Shown piece after piece: positions 36,187 to 44,278 of a stretch of DNA of 64,000 nucleotides. Made by a program: the position numbers and the translations under genes. The stretch is taken from positions 1-64,000 of the forward strand of contig JAAXIF010000098.1 of assembly GCA_012270485.1 (NCBI GenBank). The letters run 5' to 3'. This DNA is from Sphingobacteriales bacterium (GTDB lineage Bacteria > Bacteroidota > Bacteroidia > Chitinophagales > Chitinophagaceae). The notes under the pieces are model-generated. The model worked only from the letters and a program-made list of their open reading frames with translations. It was not told the origin of the DNA and did no database searches. The number at the start of each line of letters is the position of its first letter. The stretch's first letter is position 1.

Positions 36187-36450
36187 TTGATCTTATTATT
36201 CTTTTTACCTGATACGGAAGGTCAGCAATCATTATGCCCCTCACAGCTATTAGGACTGGGTAAATGTCCGGGGTGCGGTATTGGACATGCCATTCATGAT
36301 GCCTTGCATTTTCGTTTTCAGGCTTCCTTTTATCATCATCTATTCGGAATTGTGGGAGTAATCATTATATTTATAAGGATAAAGCAACTTATACAACCTT
36401 TACGCAAACAACATGAAACCCAACCTCTACAATCTGATCCCCGCTCTTGA
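36187..36450 (+). CDS. DUF2752 membrane protein with unclear start
   Basis: The protein matches DUF2752 through CPSQLLGLGKCPGCGIGHAI and a following membrane helix (LFGIVGVIIIFIRI). The TTG at 36187 is the only usual start codon, but the first membrane helix (IELIFWISALILLFFLP) would begin upstream of it; that upstream frame is open and continuous with the marC reading frame across its TAA at 36121. A non-standard start (ATC or ATT) or readthrough is possible. It overlaps the next gene by 38 bp and is probably cotranscribed with it. DUF2752 and TM2 genes often neighbour each other. Confidence 0.75.
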   Translation: MILLFFLPDTEGQQSLCPSQLLGLGKCPGCGIGHAIHDALHFRFQASFYHHLFGIVGVIIIFIRIKQLIQPLRKQHETQPLQSDPRS

Positions 36451-36769
36451 AGGCGAAGAGCTGGTGTATTTACAAAACCTTACTTCAGATTTATCACCTG
36501 AAAGATTGCAAAACTTCATCGCCGTTTATAATGGTAAAAGAAGAAAAACCGATCAGATACTACTTGGCTGTATACTTGGCTTTGTACTGGTAGCAGGGGT
36601 ACAAAGATTCATGGTCAGACAAAATGGAATGGGTTTGTTATACCTTTTCACTGCCGGACTCTGTTTCATTGGAACGATTGTAGATACTATTAATCACAAA
36701 CAGCTTACGTTTGAATACAATAGCCAAATGGCAAGAGAAAGTTTGGCAATGGTGCATGCGATGTATTAG
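36413..36769 (+). CDS. TM2 domain protein
   Basis: The 118-residue protein has an acidic/polar N-terminus (about 1-45) and a C-terminal TM2-like domain: two membrane helices joined by a short turn (LLGCILGFVLVAGVQRFMVR, then GMGLLYLFTAGLCFIGTIVD). The pattern GxxRF followed by G-GLLYL-T and the acidic end of the second helix fit TM2. The function is unknown. It overlaps the DUF2752 gene in another frame. A short heptamer-like run (ATTAGCT, ATGAGCC) begins at its stop. Confidence 0.75.
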   Translation: MKPNLYNLIPALEGEELVYLQNLTSDLSPERLQNFIAVYNGKRRKTDQILLGCILGFVLVAGVQRFMVRQNGMGLLYLFTAGLCFIGTIVDTINHKQLTFEYNSQMARESLAMVHAMY

Positions 36770-36793
36770 CTATGAGCCATCAATAATTTTTGC

Positions 36794-37168
36794 ATGAAAA
36801 AGATGATAATTTGTTGGGTATTACTTGTATTCGTTGCTATTAACGGTAAATCCCAAACCAATTCCAAAGAACTCCGCCATGTAGTGCTATTCGGCTGGAC
36901 ATCAAAAGCAGATTCCGCTGCTATTGATAAAGTGGTTCGTGCATTTAAAGAATTATCCAATCAAATAAAAACCATTAAAAAATTCGAATGGGGAGAGAAT
37001 AATAGTCCAGAGAAATTGAATAACGGTCTTACCCATTGTTTCCTGCTCACTTTTTCCAGTGAAAAAGATAGGGATGATTATTTGGTACATCCTGCCCATA
37101 CAGCTTTCACCAAACTGCTACCGGGGTTACTTGAAAAAGTAACAGTACTGGATTATTGGGTAAAGTGA
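36794..37168 (+). CDS. Secreted Dabb (stress-responsive A/B barrel) protein
   Basis: The 124-residue protein has a signal peptide (MKKMIICWVLLVFVAINGKSQ) and a Dabb domain with LRHVVLFGWTSKAD at the start, FEWGENNSPE in the middle and FSSEKDRDDYLVHPAHTAF near the end. Dabb proteins are small dimeric ferredoxin-like folds; bacterial roles are mostly unknown. It is probably periplasmic. It follows the TM2 gene by 24 bp. Confidence 0.85.
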   Translation: MKKMIICWVLLVFVAINGKSQTNSKELRHVVLFGWTSKADSAAIDKVVRAFKELSNQIKTIKKFEWGENNSPEKLNNGLTHCFLLTFSSEKDRDDYLVHPAHTAFTKLLPGLLEKVTVLDYWVK

Positions 37169-37188
37169 TTTTTGATTGAATCGCATAT

Positions 37189-37228
37189 GGAACGCGGATA
37201 GTCATGATTTTCATGATAATCCGCGTTC
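37189..37228. repeat. GAACGCGGAT hairpin
   Basis: GAACGCGGAT (37190-37199) pairs with ATCCGCGTTC (37219-37228), with TCATGA on both sides of a short loop. It lies downstream of the Dabb gene and may act as a transcription end. The start GGAACGC is shared with the hairpin near position 125. Confidence 0.65.
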
Positions 37229-37318
37229 TATTTTAACCCTACTAAAGAATTAACATATCCTCGCAATAGCGGTTTTTAAAAACTGCTTACTTTTAAATGT
37301 AACATTAAAGTATCTGCC

Positions 37319-38137
37319 ATGGAACTTAAGTTTCATCAAAAAATTTCATCTCATTCTTTAGCCATCATACTTGTTTCGATCGGGTTCCTTTTTACACTTA
37401 TAAAAGACTTTAGCCAAACAGTTTTCACTGATTCAGCTTACTATTTTTCGGAATCTTTTTTATTCAGCAGTTTTTGGTGGTGGTTTATTCCATTTTGTAT
37501 ACTTCAAAATAAAATACTGAAAAAAGAGTCTTTATCTTTCAAGCATCAGATTTTGCTCTATTTTTTCTTTGTTGGGACTCACCTATTTACATGTGCTGTA
37601 TGGATTGATTTGATCTCTAGTATTTTTTATGAACAAAGATTCCTCTTTTGGAAAGGCATGGGATTTAGTTTTGCAGAAAATGGGTATTCACTTTTATTGT
37701 TATATGGTCTCCCTTTCTTTTTCAAGTCCTCAAAATTCCAAGAAGCTATCATTCAGCCATCATCACCTCTTGATAAAGTTCACTCATATAGTCCTAACCT
37801 TCTTGTACATGAGGGTCATCAAACAATACTGGTAACCAAACAAGAGATACTGCATATTCAGTCAAGTCCACCTTACGTGTTGATACATACCCCATCCAGA
37901 AAATACTTGCATAAAACTACGCTCGGAAAGATACAGGAGGAATTACAGTCTGATCAGTTTATACGTATCCATAAATCTACGATTGTAAATATCCAACAGA
38001 TCGCTTCTTTTCGCTCGCGGCAGAATGGCGATTATGATATTGTGTTAAAGGACCAAACATTATTACGTCTAAGTAGAAATTATGCGTCTGATTTTAAACG
38101 GGTGATGGGTTCGATCACTCAGGATACGACAATATAA
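37319..38137 (+). CDS. Membrane-bound LytTR transcription regulator
   Basis: The 272-residue protein has four predicted membrane helices in the first ~140 residues (for example LAIILVSIGFLFTLI and ILLYFFFVGTHLFTCAVWI). A C-terminal LytTR DNA-binding domain follows (about 165-265), with TKQEILHIQSSPPYVLIHT, FIRIHKSTIVNIQQIASFRS and LRLSRNYASDFKRVM. This architecture suggests a membrane sensor that binds DNA directly. Targets are unknown; the downstream dioxygenase-fusion gene on the same strand is one candidate. It has its own ~150-bp upstream region. Confidence 0.85.
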   Translation: MELKFHQKISSHSLAIILVSIGFLFTLIKDFSQTVFTDSAYYFSESFLFSSFWWWFIPFCILQNKILKKESLSFKHQILLYFFFVGTHLFTCAVWIDLISSIFYEQRFLFWKGMGFSFAENGYSLLLLYGLPFFFKSSKFQEAIIQPSSPLDKVHSYSPNLLVHEGHQTILVTKQEILHIQSSPPYVLIHTPSRKYLHKTTLGKIQEELQSDQFIRIHKSTIVNIQQIASFRSRQNGDYDIVLKDQTLLRLSRNYASDFKRVMGSITQDTTI

Positions 38138-38201
38138 ACTCATCTTATAACATCACATTTGTTGGGCGAGTACATTGACAGGAATTTTGTAGCAAAAATT
38201 C

Positions 38202-39401
38202 ATGATGTCCAACTATCTTTCTTCTCTCACAATCATCTGCTTATTAGCATTCACATCCTGTGAAGCACAACCTACCCATCAAAAAAAAGACACGGTTCCG
38301 GTAGGCGGTAGTTGCGAAACCTGCGAACTGATGTTTGAAGGAATACCTGATAAGGTTGAATCTTCAGATACCAGTGCAGGGTGGTATGAGAATGCCCAAC
38401 AATTAATGATCACAGGACGGGTATTTCAGTCGGATGGGAAAACGCCTGCCCCCAATATCCTCATCTATTATTGGCATACGGATGCCAAAGGTTTGTATAG
38501 CAATAAAATCGGAAGCCATGGGAAAGCAGCACAACACGGTTATTTACGCGGCTGGGTAAAGTCTGACAGTAATGGGAATTACATGATTCATACATTGAGA
38601 CCTGTACCTTATCCGAAAGAAGATATCCCGGCTCATATTCATCTTTTGATCAAAGAATCAACAATTGCTAACCCTTATTATGTTGATGATCTTGTTTTTG
38701 ATGAAGACCCTTTATTGATCAAACATTTGAAGAAATATCCTGCAGAAGAAAGAGGTGGCAATGGTATACTTCGTGTACTGCTGAATGGAAAAGTACAGAT
38801 AGCAGAACATGATATTATACTAGGACTTAATATTCCCAATCATCCTGCCACAAAAGACTTACCCAAGGAATCAGGACTATCTATTGGACAAGATCAACCT
38901 TCCTTTATACCTTATCATGCTTATGGACCCGATAAGGGCAGCAGGGCTTGTCCGGTTTGTAAATACGGACGTTATCACGGCATCATTTTTTATACCGGCA
39001 ATAGACCCGATTGGCCCTCTATTAAACAGTGGCTACAATTTCTGGAAGTTAGTGCGGAGCAGTATAAGGATTCACTGAAAGCCTATTTTGTATATGGCGA
39101 TGAAAGAAATTATAATGCTGCAGACAGACAGCAATTGCTAGAGTCTCTTGGGAAAGAATTGAAATTACAAAGAACAGCGCTTACTTATGTCCCATCCATG
39201 AATGATCAAGAAACAGAAATGTATTTAAACAAAATAGATCCTAATGTAGAGAATACGATCATCATTTATAAACACAGAAGAATCGTAGGAAAATTTGTAA
39301 ACCTGTCACCAACCGAAGATCATTTCAACACAATTAAAACGGTGATCGAAACATCAAAAGGGAAGTATTTTAGATTGAAGGGATTACCTCATGAACAATA
39401 A
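38202..39401 (+). CDS. Lipoprotein: intradiol dioxygenase fused to a thioredoxin-like domain
   Basis: The 399-residue protein has a signal peptide and lipobox (IICLLAFTSCEAQ, Cys20). The first domain (about 60-215) is a protocatechuate 3,4-dioxygenase-like beta fold with the expected Fe ligands: Tyr99 (AKGLYSN), Tyr137 (RPVPYPKED), His145 and His147 (PAHIH). The C-terminal part (about 235-395) starts with SRACPVCKYGRYHGIIFY, with a CxxC (C250, C253), and looks like a redoxin fold. Extracytoplasmic intradiol-dioxygenase-like lipoproteins occur in Bacteroidota; the natural substrate is unknown. The fusion is unusual. Confidence 0.75.
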   Translation: MMSNYLSSLTIICLLAFTSCEAQPTHQKKDTVPVGGSCETCELMFEGIPDKVESSDTSAGWYENAQQLMITGRVFQSDGKTPAPNILIYYWHTDAKGLYSNKIGSHGKAAQHGYLRGWVKSDSNGNYMIHTLRPVPYPKEDIPAHIHLLIKESTIANPYYVDDLVFDEDPLLIKHLKKYPAEERGGNGILRVLLNGKVQIAEHDIILGLNIPNHPATKDLPKESGLSIGQDQPSFIPYHAYGPDKGSRACPVCKYGRYHGIIFYTGNRPDWPSIKQWLQFLEVSAEQYKDSLKAYFVYGDERNYNAADRQQLLESLGKELKLQRTALTYVPSMNDQETEMYLNKIDPNVENTIIIYKHRRIVGKFVNLSPTEDHFNTIKTVIETSKGKYFRLKGLPHEQ

Positions 39402-39431
39402 TTAATAGTCATAAAAGAAAGAGAATGTAAA

Positions 39432-39471
39432 CTTTTTGAAACTTGTTTCTTCCTTCTTGTTTCTTACCCTT
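39432..39471. repeat. Heptamer-like array next to the tRNA repeats
   Basis: Units AACTTGT, TTCTTCC, TTCTTGT, TTCTTAC run in 7-bp register directly before the first tRNA-derived repeat. No facing arm was identified, so membership of the family is uncertain. Confidence 0.45.
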
Positions 39472-39472
39472 G

Positions 39473-39660
39473 TGGCCTCGCCATCCGCCGCGGCGGAGAA
39501 CCTGGGTCTGGAGCTTCGGAAACTCTCAAATACAATTAAATTATTAATCCTTGTTACTTACCGTTGTGGCCTCGCCATCCGCCGCGGCGGAGAACCTGGG
39601 TCTGGAGCTTCGGAAACTCTCAAATACAATTAAATTATTAATCCTTGTTACTTACCGTTG
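39473..39660 (-). repeat. Two identical 94-bp tRNA-Arg 3'-half repeats
   Basis: 39473-39566 and 39567-39660 are identical 94-bp units, and the functional tRNA gene starts exactly one period further. Each unit carries the 3' part of tRNA-Arg(CCG), from the anticodon loop (TTCCGAA) to the acceptor end. The T-loop is altered by the 14-bp palindrome TCCGCCGCGGCGGA and the 5' half is absent. They lie directly downstream of the intact tRNA gene and cannot fold as tRNAs. Confidence 0.9.
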
Positions 39661-39732
39661 TGGCCTCGCCAGGAATCGAACCTGGATCTGGAGCTTCGGA
39701 AACTCTTATACTATCCATTGTACTACGAGGCC
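39661..39732 (-). tRNA. tRNA-Arg (anticodon CCG)
   Basis: The acceptor stem GGCCTCG pairs with CGAGGCC, followed by discriminator A. The T arm CCAGG, loop TTCGATT, CCTGG is canonical. The anticodon loop TTCCGAA gives CCG, reading Arg codon CGG. The D arm GTAC/GTAT is standard. One A-C mismatch closes the anticodon stem. CCA is not encoded. Confidence 0.93.
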
Positions 39733-39804
39733 ATTATAATAAATTACTTCAAATAACTAAAAGAACTTTGACTAACCTGCAGCTTAAGCTTTGCCCCAAC
39801 ACTA

Positions 39805-39853
39805 CTGTTCGGATTATACTATCTCCGCCCTGGCGGATACTACAAGGCCATTT
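39805..39853 (-). repeat. tRNA-Arg 5'-half remnant with palindrome
   Basis: Read on the minus strand, GGCCTTGTAGTA is followed by the palindrome-like TCCGCCAGGGCGGA, then GATAGTATAA and TCCGAA. This is the 5' half of the same tRNA-Arg with its D-loop replaced by a GC palindrome of the TCCGCC-NN-GGCGGA type seen in the 3'-half repeats. Confidence 0.75.
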
Positions 39854-39892
39854 TACATTGTGATATCGCAAAAATAACAGAAACTATATTAA

Positions 39893-41041
39893 CTACCTGA
39901 ACAACTGTTGCATCGCTGCTTTTAGGAATATACCAGTGGGTACACTATTCATGATATGCAGGTCATCCCATACACTGGTTTCATTATCTAAAAAACGAAG
40001 TACACGCTGAGGCGGATTCTTTTGAAAGATCGCTGCAAATATCTGATCGCCGTTGAGTTTTTTATGGTGTAATACACTCAATAATACACTATCGTACAAG
40101 CGAAATTTTTTCGCATTAATACTATTATCAGCTTTAGGAACACGATTGTTTTTTAAAGCATCCACCACACTTGCTGTTCTTTTTTGTATGAACTGAAATG
40201 CATATCCACTGCTTCCTTTGGCTTGTCCGCCTGCAATTCCAATATAAATGACTTTACCTTCAACTGAAGGGAAAACATGATTGGTCATAGGGATGATTCC
40301 AAATTCTTCTTGTTCAATGGTAAATGTATTGATCCCCAGATAGTCAGAAAGATATTGTATCAGCTCCTCCGAATACTTCTCCTGTGGTAATAATGTCTCT
40401 GTAAATAAAGTATACTCTACCAGTGCTTTATTAGTTGATACCGGTAATACATACATAAATGTTGTTCCTTCTTTCTGCGACACCCTGAAATCCATAAAAG
40501 TAGCTTTGGAAGGGTCAAAGACCGGCGTAGGTGTTTCAATGACCCAACCTTTAAAATGCTGCAGCAACATATATTGTCTGGCTGTGATTTTTGGTTCCCG
40601 GAAAAGAATGCTATTGAAAATATAGTCAGCGGTTATCTTTCCTGAAGGCAATGTCAATACGGCTTTATTATTTTCATTCCCAACTCCCAGCACTTCCTCA
40701 TAATGAAAATGAACATTACTTTTATTGGCTGCCTTTTGTAACACATACTGATAAAAATCAATGCCCCTTATCATTTTATACCGATACGGATCGATAGCTA
40801 ATGTGGCTGAATAATCATTTGAAAAGAAATCTAACTGTTTCCATTGATGATATACGATTGATTCGAAAAGCCCTTTTTCTTTTTCCCAAAAACACCAGGT
40901 TCTGTCGTTTTGCTGTTTTGGCGCTTTATCTACAACCAATATTTGTTTGTCATCAAAAAAAGGGTCTTGCATCATGCGCATAAGCAGGCTCATACCTGCA
41001 AGACCTAAACCGGAGATGATATAGTGATAGTGAGTTGTCAG
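39893..41041 (-). CDS. crtY: Lycopene cyclase CrtY without standard start codon
   Basis: CrtY cyclises lycopene ends to beta-ionone rings. The first ATG (40993) begins inside the FAD-binding motif: the frame upstream encodes HYHYIISGLGLAGMSLLM, whose GLGLAG is the dinucleotide-binding loop. So translation must start earlier. No ATG, GTG or TTG occurs before the in-frame stop at 41090-41092; CTG at 41041 is the first near-cognate candidate (start shown), with ATT at 41056 and 41071 as others. This upstream stretch is heptamer locus K. The body has NDRTWCFWEKEKG, GWVIETPTPVFDPSKATFMDFR and YIGIAGGQAKGSSGYAFQF, normal for the family. Confidence 0.8.
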   Translation of the reverse strand: MTTHYHYIISGLGLAGMSLLMRMMQDPFFDDKQILVVDKAPKQQNDRTWCFWEKEKGLFESIVYHQWKQLDFFSNDYSATLAIDPYRYKMIRGIDFYQYVLQKAANKSNVHFHYEEVLGVGNENNKAVLTLPSGKITADYIFNSILFREPKITARQYMLLQHFKGWVIETPTPVFDPSKATFMDFRVSQKEGTTFMYVLPVSTNKALVEYTLFTETLLPQEKYSEELIQYLSDYLGINTFTIEQEEFGIIPMTNHVFPSVEGKVIYIGIAGGQAKGSSGYAFQFIQKRTASVVDALKNNRVPKADNSINAKKFRLYDSVLLSVLHHKKLNGDQIFAAIFQKNPPQRVLRFLDNETSVWDDLHIMNSVPTGIFLKAAMQQLFR

Positions 41042-41070
41042 TAGTGAATGGTCAATTGTGAATGGTGAAA
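41022..41070. repeat. Heptamer-repeat locus K in the crtZ-crtY gap
   Basis: Units ATAGTGA, TAGTGAG, TTGTCAG, TAGTGAA, TGGTCAA, TTGTGAA, TGGTGAA run in 7-bp register from the crtZ stop into the crtY coding frame. Confidence 0.7.
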
Positions 41071-41538
41071 TTATTGCTTTTGCATCATTTCATCTTTTCG
41101 AACTTTATCCCAGTATTTTTTAGCAACGATGAGCATACCGAAACTTTCACCTTCATGTTTGTCTAGATGTTTGTGATGCATTTTATGTGCCCAACGTATG
41201 GCTTTAATGTATTTATTGTTACTTCTTGTAAACAATTTAATACGTTGGTGGATGATGATTTCGTGTACCAAAAAATAAGCAAACCCATACATGGCAATAC
41301 CCGCACCAATACTCACCACCCAATACACTTGATTCATACTTCCTAACATGATACATAACCAACTGGGTATTGCAAAAATGATAAAGAAAGCATCGTTCTT
41401 CTCAAAAAATCCGGGACCTTTCTGGTGGTGATCTTCATGCAAATACCATAAAAATCCATGCATTACATACCGATGGGTAAGCCAGGTAATGCCTTCCATG
41501 ATGCAAAAAGTTACCAGTGTAATCAATACGTATAACAT
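41071..41538 (-). CDS. crtZ: Beta-carotene hydroxylase CrtZ
   Basis: CrtZ adds 3-hydroxyl groups to beta-ionone rings. The 155-residue membrane protein has the four His clusters of the fatty-acid-hydroxylase superfamily: HRYVMHG, HEDHH, HEIIIHQR and HKMHHKH, which bind two irons. About four membrane helices are present. It starts 1 bp after the cruF stop and is followed by crtY, with the heptamer array between. Confidence 0.94.
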   Translation of the reverse strand: MLYVLITLVTFCIMEGITWLTHRYVMHGFLWYLHEDHHQKGPGFFEKNDAFFIIFAIPSWLCIMLGSMNQVYWVVSIGAGIAMYGFAYFLVHEIIIHQRIKLFTRSNNKYIKAIRWAHKMHHKHLDKHEGESFGMLIVAKKYWDKVRKDEMMQKQ

Positions 41539-41539
41539 A

Positions 41540-42223
41540 TTACAAATGCCATCTGAGTGTTAAGAAAAACAGAAGCTGTATAATAAACAAATGTACCGCA
41601 AAATGGTTGGTCTTATCGAACCGCAAATACCGGAAAAGTAACAGTAGCGCTGCACTGATGAGAAACCAACAGAGATAATTAAAAAAGGGTATCAGCCCTC
41701 CTTCCCATTGCCAGAATCCTAATTTCACGGCTACCGGCTCCATTACCCAGTCAAAAAAAACGGTTAACAAAGCTCCATCAAGAACTAGTGAAATAGTGAC
41801 CATACGCTTGGATAAGCGTCCGCCAGACTCTTCATATTTCAAACTCATCCAGTCAATGGCTTTCTGCATGATCACACCAGAACAATAAACAATCACAAAC
41901 CAATTTACACCTATCAACCAAGGCACTCCGTTGAAATGTGGACCGAGTACTTGTCCGTAATGATAACAGCCGAATAACTTACCCGTATTTACCCCTATCA
42001 TTTCAGAACCCATGCCTGTAAGAAATGCAGCCAATAAAAAAAGTAAAAAAGCCTTGTTGGGTTTGGGTTGATTCCAGACCAACAGTGCCGCCATCAAAAT
42101 CAGGTTCAAGGGAGTGTTGGCAATGAACCAATCTTTATGATCGGTATACAACATACCGATCAGTCCACTCACATGAAACAGAATGGCCAAAAAAGCTGAT
42201 ATGGTTAGTTTATACTTGCTCAA
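41540..42223 (-). CDS. cruF: CruF-like carotenoid 1,2-hydratase (DUF422)
   Basis: The 227-residue protein is a DUF422/CruF-type membrane protein with about six or seven helices and the conserved FLTGMGSEMIGVNTGKLFGC and PWLIGVNWFVIVYCSG segments. In other Bacteroidota and cyanobacteria this family hydrates the acyclic end of gamma-carotene-type compounds. The start codon is TTG (42221-42223), overlapping the crtD stop by 4 bp, a sign of translational coupling. Confidence 0.82.
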   Translation of the reverse strand: MSKYKLTISAFLAILFHVSGLIGMLYTDHKDWFIANTPLNLILMAALLVWNQPKPNKAFLLFLLAAFLTGMGSEMIGVNTGKLFGCYHYGQVLGPHFNGVPWLIGVNWFVIVYCSGVIMQKAIDWMSLKYEESGGRLSKRMVTISLVLDGALLTVFFDWVMEPVAVKLGFWQWEGGLIPFFNYLCWFLISAALLLLFRYLRFDKTNHFAVHLFIIQLLFFLTLRWHL

Positions 42224-43719
42224 TGTCTTTTCCTTTTTCGTGCATCTTCTTGTACAATCGTACTCATGATCTTAGCACTCTTCAAACACAAAGGTATACC
42301 ACCACCCGGATGAACGCTTCCACCCACAAAATACAGTCCTTCGATTTGTCTTGAAAAATTCGGATGACGCAAGAAAGCCGCCATTCTGGAATTCGAACTT
42401 GTTCCATACAATGAACCCTGATAAGAACCCGTTTTTGTTTCAATCAAGACAGGATCTAGTACATCTTCTGTTTCAATCAATGATTCAATATCGGTTTGTA
42501 ACATCCGATTCAATTTATCAATCACTGCTTTTCGATATACGGTCTTCAATTGTGTCCAGTCTTGTCCAACATTAGCCGGAACATTCACCATGACGAACCA
42601 ATTCTCTTTTCCCTCCGGTGCTTGTATGCCTGGTTCACACTTAGCAGTTATATTGATATACACTGTGGGATCTTGATATGCTTTCTTCAATCGGAATAAA
42701 TGATCAAATTCTTCTCGATAATGATTACTGAAGAAAATATTGTGTAATCCCAATTGAGAAAACGATTTATGAATACCCCAATAAAAGATCAGTGCACTAC
42801 TGCTTCTTTCCTGCTTTAAAATTTTCTTCGCTTTTTCCGGATCATTCAATAATCGTAAATACGTGAAGTATACATCCACATTACTCACAACAATATCAGA
42901 CAATATATTTTCACCTGCCACTACTACGCCAATCGCTTTGCTATTGTGCCGAATAATTCTTTCAATCGGTTGCTTGAAATGAAAGATCACTCCTTTTTTG
43001 GTAGCCAATCGGTATAATGCTTTTGTGATGCTGATCATCCCTCCTTCCGGATAAAACGTTCCTTCATTATGTTCCAAATGTGGGATCAAACTCAACATTC
43101 CGGGTGCTTTATATGGGTTACTACCATTATAAGTAGCATACCGATTGAATAGCTGTACTACTTTTTCACTCTGAAAATTTTGTTGATTCACCTGGTGCAT
43201 ACTTTTCATCAAGTGTGATATTCGAACGGTTTTAATGGCTTTTCCAATATTCGCCTTGACCAAAGTCTTTCTTTTATGAAGCGAATGATTCAGAAAAACA
43301 TTCGCAACCCCATCATATAGTTTAGCAGAACTATTCAGATAGTGTTTTACATGATGTGCAGGCTCTCCTGTTTTTTGTTGCAATTCAGCAGCGAAATCAT
43401 CTGTATCGGCTGCTGCACGAATCATGGTGCCATCTTCATAGAAGTAATGACATGAATGATCCATTTTCCTATAATGAAAATAATCTCCGATGGGTTCTCC
43501 TGCTAGTTCAAACAACTCTTCAATATTGTCAGGTTGCGTAAATAAACTTGGCCCCGTATCAAAATGATATCCCTTTGTTTCAAAGTATCCCAACTTACCC
43601 CCGGGTTGATCAGATTGTTCATATACATGTACTGTATATCCCTGAACTGCCAATCTGATAGCTGCAGCCATTCCTGCAACACCTGCGCCAATTACAATTG
43701 CATGAGGAGATGTATCCAT
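42220..43719 (-). CDS. crtD: CrtD-type carotenoid 3,4-desaturase
   Basis: The 499-residue FAD enzyme starts MDTSPHAIVIGAGVAGMAAA and contains YEQSDQPGGKLG, FDTGPSLFTQPDNIEELFEL and the C-terminal FVGGSVHPGGGIPLCLKSAK typical of the CrtI/CrtD family. Two such desaturases are in this operon; because the other (45166) is next to crtB, this one beside cruF is assigned CrtD, which desaturates the 3,4 bond after hydration. I chose ATG 43719 rather than 43749, which would overlap idi by 28 bp. Confidence 0.8.
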   Translation of the reverse strand: MDTSPHAIVIGAGVAGMAAAIRLAVQGYTVHVYEQSDQPGGKLGYFETKGYHFDTGPSLFTQPDNIEELFELAGEPIGDYFHYRKMDHSCHYFYEDGTMIRAAADTDDFAAELQQKTGEPAHHVKHYLNSSAKLYDGVANVFLNHSLHKRKTLVKANIGKAIKTVRISHLMKSMHQVNQQNFQSEKVVQLFNRYATYNGSNPYKAPGMLSLIPHLEHNEGTFYPEGGMISITKALYRLATKKGVIFHFKQPIERIIRHNSKAIGVVVAGENILSDIVVSNVDVYFTYLRLLNDPEKAKKILKQERSSSALIFYWGIHKSFSQLGLHNIFFSNHYREEFDHLFRLKKAYQDPTVYINITAKCEPGIQAPEGKENWFVMVNVPANVGQDWTQLKTVYRKAVIDKLNRMLQTDIESLIETEDVLDPVLIETKTGSYQGSLYGTSSNSRMAAFLRHPNFSRQIEGLYFVGGSVHPGGGIPLCLKSAKIMSTIVQEDARKRKRH

Positions 43720-43721
43720 TA

Positions 43722-44246
43722 TCAATTGTTTTGTTGTTTCAGATACCAATCACGCACTTTAGGAAATGCAATATGAAACCAAACAGTAAAGTCATCAGGA
43801 TTTTTTTGTAACATTTCCTCAATGGATGCTAATGAATAATACGCATAGTTTTCAACTTCATCAGCATTGGGTTCAATAGCTCCCATATAGGTACCGACAA
43901 ATACATGATCAAATTCATGTTCGGTTAAACCATTACTAAAAGGGGCTTTGTAAGTAAAGTCAAATGCTTTGGAGAGTGCTGTTTCAAAACCCATTTCTTC
44001 TTTTAGTCGACGTAAAGCGGCATCAGCAACTGCTTCACCCGGACGAGGATGGCTGCAACAAGTGTTGGTCCAGAGTCCACCACTATGGTATTTACTGATG
44101 GCTCTTTGTTGTAAAAGCAGTTCATGATGGTTATTGAAAATGAAAACACTGAAAGCTCGATGTAGCAAAGCTTTTTTATGTGCTTCCATTTTTTCCATAA
44201 CGCCCAGTTCGATATCCTGCTCGTTAACCAGTATCACCTGTTCCAT
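43722..44246 (-). CDS. idi: Isopentenyl-diphosphate delta-isomerase (type 1)
   Basis: Idi interconverts IPP and DMAPP, balancing precursors for carotenoid synthesis. The 174-residue Nudix-fold protein has the active Cys in LWTNTCCSHPRPGE, the metal-binding HxSGG-like region (SKYHSGG), the Nudix helix (ALRRLKEEMGFET) and the catalytic Glu context EHEFDHVFVG. It lies within the carotenoid operon between crtB and crtD. Confidence 0.95.
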   Translation of the reverse strand: MEQVILVNEQDIELGVMEKMEAHKKALLHRAFSVFIFNNHHELLLQQRAISKYHSGGLWTNTCCSHPRPGEAVADAALRRLKEEMGFETALSKAFDFTYKAPFSNGLTEHEFDHVFVGTYMGAIEPNADEVENYAYYSLASIEEMLQKNPDDFTVWFHIAFPKVRDWYLKQQNN

Positions 44247-44278
44247 ACATTAAAAATAAGTCTTCCTGCTTTGTGTGG

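Noticed and set aside
39473-39660. Possible CRISPR-like array
   Set aside because: The units are identical over their full 94 bp, adjacent, with no variable spacers, and match a tRNA 3' half.
39436-39863. Three overlapping short plus-strand ORFs with repeated similar peptides
   Set aside because: They are translations of the 94-bp tRNA-derived repeats and the tRNA gene itself; the repeated peptide follows from the tandem duplication.
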